Source: Omphiscola glabra (Eukaryota; Mollusca; Gastropoda; Lymnaeidae). From it: a stretch of 64,000 bases of DNA. Positions 56,450 to 64,000 of the stretch are shown one piece after another. Within the stretch, counting starts at the first letter, position 1; every line of letters starts with the position of its first letter. Position numbers and translations under genes: made by a program. Below the pieces are notes generated by a model. The model was not told the origin of the DNA and did not search any database. It saw only the letters and a list, made by a program, of their open reading frames with translations. The DNA lies in NCBI GenBank assembly GCA_964017045.1, contig OZ024810.1, positions 17,913,204 to 17,977,203 of the forward strand. Reading direction: 5' to 3'.

Positions 56450-56960
56450 GTGGTATCCGAGAGGACAGCAAGTGTATTTTAGACAGAGGGGTGGAGAAAG
56501 AGGGAGGGAGAAAGATGGAGGGAGGGGGAGAGAGTGAATGAGAGAAGGACGGCGATAGAAGGAGAGGGATAGCAGAGGGTGGAGGAAGGGGAGAGAAAGA
56601 GGGCGTGGGTGAGAGCTGCCTGGCTACATTGAACATCCTAACGACGTTACAACACTGTGGACATAACGCTCATCGACCAAACTTCTTTAGTCGTAGACTC
56701 TTTCACCTACGTTTAATCCAAACGCTATCACTGACGAAAATTCAATTTGGTTAATAAAAAGGCATTTATAGGGTGGGGGGAGAGAGTGAACGAGAGAGGG
56801 GGGAAGAGAGGGGGAGGGATAGAAGGGGAGCGTGGAGAAAATGGAGAGAAAGAGAAAGGGGAATAGAGATGGAGAGAGGAAGGGAGTGGGTAGAAAAAGA
56901 GAATGGAAGGGGTAGAAGATAGTCTCAAATGATACTTGAAGTAAGGTAAACAAGAAACGT
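56450..56960. repeat. purine-rich GGGAGAGA tracts
   Basis: Two tracts (56480-56615 and 56770-56925) are almost pure purine on the plus strand (GAGGGAGGGGGAGAGAG type). Minus-strand Pro/Ser-rich frames over them are not genes. Confidence 0.8.
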
Positions 56961-57134
56961 GATTGAAGGAGGGCGGTTTAGAGTGAGAACCCTCAAGTGT
57001 TTGCCTCTTTCTAGAACAATTCTGGGCTGTACAATATTATACAATCATAGATATGCACTTGTGTCATAAAAATGCAGAAGGAAAAAAATGCCTTTCAATA
57101 AACACGAGTGTTTTAGGAGCCCCCCCCCCCCCTT

Positions 57135-57300
57135 TTTTTTTGCCTGCTCATCATCTCCTATCCTGTACACTTGATCACCGAGTCATGTTCTTCTATCCCA
57201 TGGGTACAACACTAGTGTTGTAGGAGCCCCCTTGCTTGCACATCCTCTCCTATCCTGTGCACTTGATCACCGAGTCCTGTTCTTCTATCCCATGGGCACG
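57135..57300. repeat. ~85-bp tandem duplication
   Basis: CTCCTATCCTGTACACTTGA then TCACCGAGTC-TGTTCTTCTA and TCCCATGGG occurs at 57156 and 57248. On the minus strand the right copy contains the likely stop of the exon at 57296-57445. Confidence 0.85.
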
Positions 57301-57445
57301 GATCGTCTGCCTTGCGCCAACACCACCACGCTGCCGACGGCGATAGGAAGAGACTGGCCACGCTGAGACAGAATGGGTAGCCGAAGTAAGGGTCACGGAA
57401 GTCCTGCTTGGCCTTGCCGCCCCAGTCACCCACACAGATGATGAT
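57285..57445 (-). pseudogene. possible membrane-protein (claudin-like) last exon with one frameshift
   Basis: The GC-rich minus strand reads VVVFIIICVGDWGGKAKQDF, RDPYFGYPFCLSVASLFL, then after one base shift AVGSVVVLAQGRRSVPMG and a stop. The pattern, hydrophobic segment, short loop with an FGYPF-like turn, hydrophobic segment and basic tail, resembles the last two helices of PMP22/claudin-type four-helix proteins. No acceptor fits the start cleanly. It may be a base-call error in a real exon or a pseudogene fragment. Confidence 0.35.
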
Positions 57446-57479
57446 GAAAACAACAACAGGAGACAGAGTTCACATGATT

Positions 57480-57700
57480 AAACTATGACTGTAGGAGAAA
57501 TGAAAGTAACTGTAAGAGAGATGAAAGTAACTGTAAGAGTGATGATTGAAAGATGAAAGTAACTGTAAGAGAGATGAAGGTAACTGAGAGATGAAAGTAA
57601 CTGTAAGAGAGATGAAGGTAACTGAGAGATGAAAGTAACTGTAAGATAGACCACTGAAAGATAAAAGAAACTGTAAGAGAGATAGCCTGGAGATGAAAAT
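57480..57700. repeat. GATGAAAGTAACTGTAAGA degenerate array
   Basis: About eight units, 18-27 bp, of AACTGTAAGAGAGATGAAAGT with indels. Confidence 0.8.
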
Positions 57701-57806
57701 ATTAAATTAGTTATACGTTATCAGAAGAAGCTTTTTATAAAACAAAACTTATTATGTTAGCTCTTACAGAGTGGGCTTCCAAAAATTAGTTCTCCCACCC
57801 CCCCCC

Positions 57807-57890
57807 CCAAATATATGATCAGTGGGGTAGCAAACACAGCTTATGATCAGTGGGGTAGCAAACACAGCTTATGATCAGTGGGTAGCTACA
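57807..57890. repeat. 28-bp tandem repeat, 3 units
   Basis: TATGATCAGTGGGGTAGCAA + ACACAGCT, the last unit diverged. Confidence 0.85.
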
Positions 57891-58299
57891 GTTTATAAGA
57901 GCCTGGCGGTCATTGACTGTGCCACCCTTAATTTGGCTAAAAATACAATGTCAACCTAATGCACATACAAAATAATCCGTATTAAGTACTGAATTGGAAA
58001 GAAAATAAGTGCCCCCGCCCTCCACCCCTCTCCCCGTGCAATAACGATTCACAAAATAGACACTATATTTATTTCAATCAAAGGAAACGTGTCCTTCCAT
58101 TTAACCCCCCAACCCTTTTTTTTTTTTTTTTGGGGGGGGGGGCTAATATCGTTATATTGTTTGCACTGACAACGTAAACATTAACATGCCTGAGTTGTGT
58201 GTTAGCCAAGATTTGTACCCCAACCCAACATCCCCCGCTTAATCCCGGATTACAGCCTAGGTGTGGATTAAAGGTGTGTTAATAGTTGTCACATCGAGA

Positions 58300-58350
58300 T
58301 GGTTCTCAAAGCTGTCGGGTCGAGTTATCATGGCAGTTTGTGTTTATCTG
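58300..58350 (+). other. possible first coding exon
   Basis: ATG in a fair start context (CGAGATGG) opens MVLKAVGSSYHGSLCLS and runs to a strong donor, G/GTAAGT, at 58351. Nothing else supports it, and no following exon was identified. Confidence 0.2.
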
Positions 58351-58354
58351 GTAA

Positions 58355-59604
58355 GTCAATTCTTTTTGTAAATAATCATCTTGGGTTATAATCAAATTAA
58401 GTATGATTAAAAGACAAACTGTTTGTCATACTTTATTAAAATAATAGCATACATTGTAATAAATTTAAATGTGAGCACTGTAGTGTATGTAGGCATGTAG
58501 GTAATTGGTACAATTTTCAAAATGAAATTATAGCTTTTAGATTTTGTTTGATTCGATGGGATCTAAAAAATGTAATTCATTGATACCAAATTTATGTTTG
58601 TTGGTCGATTCCAAAGAAAGTTATGATTTTATTATTTTGAATTAATTGGGATAACTAACTAAATCAAAAACTTGGAACAGATTTAAGAAAGATTTTTTTA
58701 ATAGAGCAGTCAATTGAAGTTATTTAAGGAATTAATGAAGATAACCATTACAAACCATATATATCCGTAATTGTCATAAAATTATCAAAATGACGTCATT
58801 TAATGACTTTCGCTCAAAATGACCTCATTCATATTCAAAATGGCCGTCAAATTTCCATATTTGACTATGAACACAACATGATCAACATGAAAGATATTAT
58901 CCAAAATATAGGGTCATGTATATTTGATTGTTTGTATTGAAAAGATGTACTAAAATAAGTAGCCTGTTAACGGGTAGTCTTAGAATATTTAATTTATTTG
59001 ATATCTCCCAGAAAAAAACCAAAATCTGATGAAAAGAGGACAATATGTACAATATATTTAATAGAGGCTTGGTATTCTTTCAATTCTTTATTCTTTTTGC
59101 TAAGTGCAGCTTTAGCCTACAACTTGCAAATATGATTGACACTAAGGAAGTCATGGGTCTTAAAATAAAACAAAATATTTTTTTGTGTGTGAAGTATTTC
59201 AAAATATAAATTCATACTTAATAAATATATATTATCAATCTATTAGTAACAAGATCACTTAAGGGGGGAGGTACACCGAGAAAAAAGGAAAAAGGCTTAT
59301 TTTCGATTTAGCAATAATCATTGATAATTGATATCAAATTAAAGTGTATTCAATCCTGCACAATTTGTGTAATTATGTTTAATTTATGTTAAATAGTTCT
59401 TGAGATATGAATTTTTTATTAGAAGGGTAGCATCAGAAATTACCCCCAAAAAATAAAAATCATACTTTTTCTGAATTAATTATTTTAAAACAATGATGAC
59501 CTCCCCAATACAATGATCAGTCCTTTTAAATATGGCGGCTTTCATAGAAATAACCAAAACAATTTTGTGAATATTATAATTGTCTGGTAAATATATAGAG
59601 ATGT
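58355..59604. other. no gene seen; dispersed repeat at 58718-58795
   Basis: AT-rich. The 80-bp repeat shared with 13040-13125 lies here. A CAAAATGAC-TCATT phrase recurs at 58788-58830. Confidence 0.5.
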
Positions 59605-59618
59605 GTCCGCGTCTTTTA

Positions 59619-59697
59619 CCATGGCCGCCATCTTGGTTGCCCCGACCCGCGAACTTTTACGTGTTCACGGGTCGGGACAACCAAGATGGCGGCCGTG
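59619..59697. repeat. 34-bp-arm hairpin with YY1-like sites
   Basis: Left arm CCATGGCCGCCATCTTGGTT + GCCCCGACCCGCGAA, right arm TTCACGGGTCGGGACAACC + AAGATGGCGGCCGTGG, loop CTTTTACGTG. Each arm holds CAAGATGGCGGC or its complement, the animal YY1 consensus. Confidence 0.85.
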
Positions 59698-59805
59698 GAA
59701 AAATAAAATAACTCATGTTTTTGCTAAAATTACCAATAAAAAGTTTTTAAAAATGAAAAAAATATCTAAATCTATCCCTCACCCTAACCTGAACCCTAAA
59801 TTCCT

Positions 59806-59900
59806 CCCTAACAGGGTTTTGACCCTCTCCCTAACAGGGTTTTGACCCTCTCCCTAACAGGGTTTTGACCCTCTCCCTAACAGGGTTCTGACCCTATCGG
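59806..59900. repeat. 23-bp array, copy 2
   Basis: Four units of ACAGGGTTTTGACCCTCTCCCTA, against about six at 10080-10265. Confidence 0.88.
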
Positions 59901-60533
59901 AACCAGCGTTTTGACACTCTCCTTGCCTTAGCCTAACGTGGCGCTGGGTTTTGACCCTGAAAAGTAGGAAAATTTAAAAAAAACAAAGAAAAGTAACTAA
60001 AATCATATATATAAAATCATATTTATATATATAAAAGTTAAAATCTGTTTGTTTGTTTGAGGGTTTGTCTGTTCCACAATCACAAAGGCTTTTACACGGA
60101 TTGATGGATCTTGATCAAACTTGGCACATATATCCATCGTTATCCAGAAGGAACTCTTAAGGGGTCGAGAACTTTTAATAACATTTCGTGTGGGGCCGGG
60201 GGCCCCGAATTCGTTTTTTTCTTATATGAGCTATATAAAAAATGTTCAAACAAATACTCCTACTTGAATGGATGGATATTGATAAAACTTAGTACATGTA
60301 CACTTGATTATCCATATTCAAATACAAAAGGGTACAGAACTCATAATATCCATTCCTCTGAAGCCCCATTTCATTTTTCCTTATATAAGCTATATAAATA
60401 TTAATAGGCTTAGACAACACTATAGGTTCTATGTGAATTGATGGATATAGGCTTAGCTTTGTTGCAATAAACTTCTTAGTCCATATGCCATATGGAAATA
60501 ACGGTGGATGTAAAACTAATAATATACAATCTA

Positions 60534-60551
60534 AAATTTTCCAGAAAGTTC
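60534..60551. promoter_or_regulatory. heat shock element-like motif 1 in Helitron
   Basis: AAAATTTTCCAGAAAGTTC: TTC-CA-GAA-AG-TTC exact, preceded by AAA in place of GAA. Confidence 0.5.
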
Positions 60552-60833
60552 AATAACTTTAAAACGCTATATCTATGGCATTATTCAATAGATTTTAATG
60601 GGACAAATTTAAAATTTTAACTTCATAACTTACCTGAATGATTTTTATAAGGCCCCATCTCAGGCAAAACTAATTCGGTACAATTATGGAATGGGCCCCG
60701 GGGCCCCTCTTTTAAATTAAATATACTACAGTTATAGAAATGCATTTAGTTGTATAATTTTTCGTATTCAAAGAATTATTACTTAGAAAATACAGTTTTT
60801 ACACAGTTTGGGGAGGATAATACATTTAATCTA

Positions 60834-60851
60834 GAATGTTCCAGAAAGTTC
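60834..60851. promoter_or_regulatory. heat shock element-like motif 2 in Helitron
   Basis: GAATGTTCCAGAAAGTTC: four alternating pentamers, all exact, two-base spacing. Confidence 0.6.
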
Positions 60852-61315
60852 TATAAGTCAATATGCTTAATACTCCTAGATTAATGGATGGATCTTGACC
60901 AAATTTGGCAGATATATCCATCATTATCTGGAAGGGACTCTTAATGGGTTATGAACTTTTTATGACATGCCAATTGGGGCCGGGGCCCCTGAATTCGTTT
61001 TTTTCTTATATGAGCTATATAATTAAAATGACTGACAAATACTCCTGCATGAATAGATGGATTTTGACTAAACTTAGTACACACACATTTGATTATCCAT
61101 ACTCAAATACCGAAGTGTACTGAACTCATATATCCATTCCTCTGGGGCCGGGGGCCTTATTCCATTTTTCCTTATATAAGCTATATAAATCAATAAGCTT
61201 AGACAACACTATAGGTTATATGTGAATTGATGGATATAGGCCTAGGGTGATAGCAATACACTTCACTGTCCATACTGAAAGAGCGGTGGATTTAAAACTA
61301 ATGATATCCGATCTA

Positions 61316-61333
61316 GAATTTTCCAGAAAGTTC
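61316..61333. promoter_or_regulatory. heat shock element-like motif 3 in Helitron
   Basis: GAATTTTCCAGAAAGTTC: four alternating pentamers, all exact. Confidence 0.6.
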
Positions 61334-61618
61334 GATAACTTTAAAAAGCTATATCTATGGCATTATTCAATATATTTGAATGGGACAAATTTAAAATTGT
61401 AACTTCATAACTTACCTGAAAGATATTATAGGGCCCCATCTCAGGCAAAACTAATTCGGTACAATTATGGAATGGGCCCTAGGGGCCCCTCTTTTAACTT
61501 AAATGTACTATAGTTATAGAAATTCATTTAGTCGTATAATTTTTCGTATTCGAAGAATAATTATTACTAATAAAAGACTGTTTTTACACAGTTCGGGGAG
61601 GATAATACATTTAATCTA

Positions 61619-61635
61619 GAAGTTCCAGAAAGTTA
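61619..61635. promoter_or_regulatory. heat shock element-like motif 4 (degenerate)
   Basis: GAAGTTCCAGAAAGTTA: one spacer base lost and the last pentamer changed. Confidence 0.35.
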
Positions 61636-61767
61636 TATAGGTCAATAGGCTTAGATAACACTTTAGTTTTTTTGTGAATTGATGGATATAGGCCTAACGT
61701 GGTAGCAATACACTGCACTGTCCGTTTTTAGATATCGGTGTATTTAAAACTAAGAATATCCAATCTA

Positions 61768-61785
61768 GAATTTTCCAGAAAGCTC
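61768..61785. promoter_or_regulatory. heat shock element-like motif 5 in Helitron
   Basis: GAATTTTCCAGAAAGCTC: three exact pentamers and one with a single change. Confidence 0.45.
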
Positions 61786-62728
61786 GATATCTTTAAAAAG
61801 CTAAATCTATGTCACGACCAAATCAGGAAATGGGATAACATTGGAAAGGAGGGTCCCTAGATGAAACGGGATCCCAAAGAGAACAGTATCCTAACGGGAT
61901 CTGTAGGCCACCGGATTCGGGGTCCTAATGCAATCCCGGGCCAAGCCGGGTATATAGGCTAGTTAATTATAAAATAAAGAAGTAATGAAAACCCAACTTA
62001 CATTTTCATGGAATACACTTTTACACACTTTATTTCAGGTTCCAACGAAAAGAATATCCAAAAATTAATGAAACATAGTCTGGTCAACTTCTAAAGACAT
62101 CTCATAAAATGGCGGAGCTCATTAACATATTTAATAGGCCAACCAATGAAATTTTAAAAAGTATAATTAATCAACCAATAAATATTTGCCACCGTCATAT
62201 TAATGAAAATGTAACTCTAATAAAAAAAATAAGGGGAGTGAATCCACGCAAATGACGTCACGGATACACATCTACAAATTAGCCAATTGTCTTAATATTT
62301 GTTTATAATTTGTTTATACAATGCCTAGTGATAGCAAATATTCAAAGAAACCAACGTTTCATGAAAATAGATATACTGAGCCTAATATTGGACCCAATGT
62401 GGATATTTTAAATGGAAATAAAATAATCAAAACAATCTATTCAATCGTTGAAGATGAATGATGCTTGACTAAAATTAAAATACCCAAGTAGGCACTTCAG
62501 TATTGCCCAAAAATACCCGAAAAACGGGTATCGTGGCTAATTCATATATGTGGTACCTCATTTCATTAGGTTAGGTTTAAGGATAGATTTAGGGTTCAGG
62601 TTAGGGTGAGGGATAGATTTAGGGTTCAGGTTAGGGTGAGGGATACAATTAGGAAGTTTTTTCGTTATTTTTAAACATTTTATTCTGAATTTTACGTCAA
62701 GTTGGCGGCCATGTTAAAAAAACGCGGT

Positions 62729-64000
62729 ACGATCTATACGAATTTACCAAAATAGGTCAACTTCACTGATCAATAACTTTTTTTTAAAAATGCGCTCCGT
62801 AATAAAAATACCCCGCTCATTTAGTTTATAGGTTCATTTACAACCTATCCAAAATTCATGAGAGTGTAGACCATAGGTAGGCTTCAAAAACAAAAGTTTA
62901 AGGAGTTCATTTTTTTGGGCTATGTAATAAGTCATCATGGCCACTGTGCTTGTCTGCTTATTACCAATTAACGATAGCAGCTGTGGGGTAGTTAATAAAA
63001 TTCATTACATAAAATTTTTATCTAGAATTAAATGGTAAATATAACTAATAATAAATAATTTTAAATAAATACAAAATGTTTTAAACATATTTAAATATTA
63101 TTGGTTCATGAAATATCAGTGATTTTAATTTTGAGGTTGGTTGCCATGGACTTTGCCTTAGACTTAGGCAGGATTGATAAGCACTTCCTCATCTTGACTT
63201 AGATAGACCTAGTAAAAGTATTAGTATTATAATAGCAATAATACTATTAAATAATTTGGGGAGTGGGATAAATAGCCTTTTATTCCAAGTAATATATTTA
63301 TATTAGTTAATATAGGCCTATATTAGCCTATAAAATATATATTTAAACTAATTATTATTATTTTAACCATATTGTCCATATATAATATATAGCCTATATT
63401 AATATGTAATTATAGACATGTATAAACTATATTATTATAAAATTATTTCTGTGACATTACTAACAATTTTAACACTCCCTCTCTAATGTAGTATAATGAA
63501 ATGTTCCTTTCAAAAATTATATTATCAAAAAGTTAAAGCAGAAACTTTCTAAGACATGGCTCTGGTTTAGATAAATTAATCAGCAAATTAACTGGTATGA
63601 AATTTACTTATGGTTTTGTTTTCAGTTGACTTTGGTACTAACATGTTCATTTATACAGACAAATATCTAATTATAAAAATGTTCACTTACCTTTAATATT
63701 GAAATATCCTATATTTAATCACAAATCACAATATATATTCCAAAAGTGAATTATTATATACTCCACAGTATTTTCAAAGAAAAAACACACTTTCAACCAC
63801 AATAATCCAAGAATTACTTAATAAATTAATAAGGAAAAGTGATTAAAACTTGTACTTACCTCAAGTAAATGACTATACCTTAATTTTATTTTCTATTAAC
63901 CACCAAAGTTGATTCTAACAATTCGTGTTGATTGTTGAAACAAGATAAATAACTTAAAATAAATGACATACTAATTTTTTTTTCATACCCAGACATTCAT
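62729..64000. other. no gene seen
   Basis: AT-rich with TAGGCCTA phrases. No coding sequence, RNA gene or element boundary could be supported. Confidence 0.5.

Larger units (their letters stand above)
60003..61962 (+). mobile_element. non-autonomous Helitron, 1,960 bp
   Basis: Starts TCATATATAT and ends GGCTAG, between A and T, without target duplication. The 3' hairpin CCCGGGCCAAGCCGGG lies 8-12 bp before the CTAG end. These are the defining Helitron marks (5' TC, 3' CTRR, AT target, 3' hairpin). The empty site is preserved at 10302-10314. The body is two tandem units of about 785 bp (60085-60868, 60869-61650) plus a partial third, each with GGGGCC blocks and heat-shock-like motifs. No Rep/helicase gene. 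Confidence 0.85.
59605..62728. mobile_element. foldback element copy 2, with Helitron inserted
   Basis: The same element as 2022-11022. Left end CCGCGTCTTTTACCATGGCC; right end GGCCATGTTAAAAAAACGCG. Its hairpin (59619-59697) is uninterrupted. The Helitron at 60003-61962 is an insertion absent from copy 1, where AAAA-TTAATTATA is continuous at 10302-10314. Without the insertion it is about 1.16 kb, non-coding. Confidence 0.8.

Noticed and set aside
56427..56953. Pro/Ser/Leu-rich minus-strand frames
   Set aside because: They are translations of purine tracts; composition alone keeps them open.
1..64000. tRNA, rRNA or snRNA genes
   Set aside because: No complete cloverleaf or rRNA core was seen; the only A/B boxes belong to SINEs.

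Overview
The window is animal nuclear DNA: AT-rich, intron-containing and mostly made of transposable elements and tandem repeats. No bacterial, organellar or viral gene organisation is present, and no complete host gene was found. The organism is best guessed as an invertebrate, perhaps a mollusc or another lophotrochozoan. The reasons are a SPIN-like hAT element (known from a pond snail as well as vertebrates), a Ty3/gypsy element with integrase upstream of reverse transcriptase (Gmr1-like), HSE-bearing Helitrons and many minisatellites. This placement is inference.

Region by region. 0.13-1.4 kb: a reversed Helitron relative with a SPIN-like MITE inside it. 2.0-11.0 kb: a nest. A non-coding foldback element (copy 1) is split by a 2.5 kb hAT transposon. 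The hAT transposase frame is in turn split by a 5,095 bp DNA transposon (3151-8245) whose family I do not recognise. A 192 bp TTAA MITE also sits in the hAT. 11.8-14.4 kb: exons of an ankyrin-like host gene, partly broken. 14.8-20.3 kb: a hAT C-terminal remnant, then a scrambled Ty3/gypsy element on the minus strand whose integrase coding sequence has expanded into about 20 identical 30-bp units. 21-25.6 kb: minisatellites, one (23 bp) grown inside a relic of the unrecognised transposase, and an 800 bp satellite. 27.6-28.0 kb: a solo LTR with a 5-bp target duplication. 29.0-32.8 kb: a decayed Gmr1-like Ty3/gypsy element. 34.5-37.0 kb: an OTU-like protease relic carrying a 61-bp array, an 18-bp array and a pogo/Tigger-like transposase pseudogene. 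40.6 kb: an unidentified coding exon. 42.4-43.1 kb: a TTAA MITE. 45-48 kb: a tRNA-type SINE and arrays. 48.7-50.7 kb: a deleted second copy of the unrecognised transposon, with its own 7-bp target duplication and a paralogous empty site 600 bp away. 52.9-53.4 kb: a 45-bp array. 57.3 kb: a possible membrane-protein exon. 59.6-62.7 kb: foldback element copy 2, holding a 1,960 bp Helitron with repeated heat-shock elements.

The most notable candidate system is the transposon family at 3151-8245 and 48736-50659: TIR TAGGYACYCCAA, 7-bp target duplications, and a spliced 836-residue protein with a basic nuclear signal, a coiled coil and a plausible D/D/E core. Second is the Helitron that spreads canonical heat-shock elements. 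A third theme is that at least three minisatellites here arose from protein-coding sequence, two of them certainly transposon genes.
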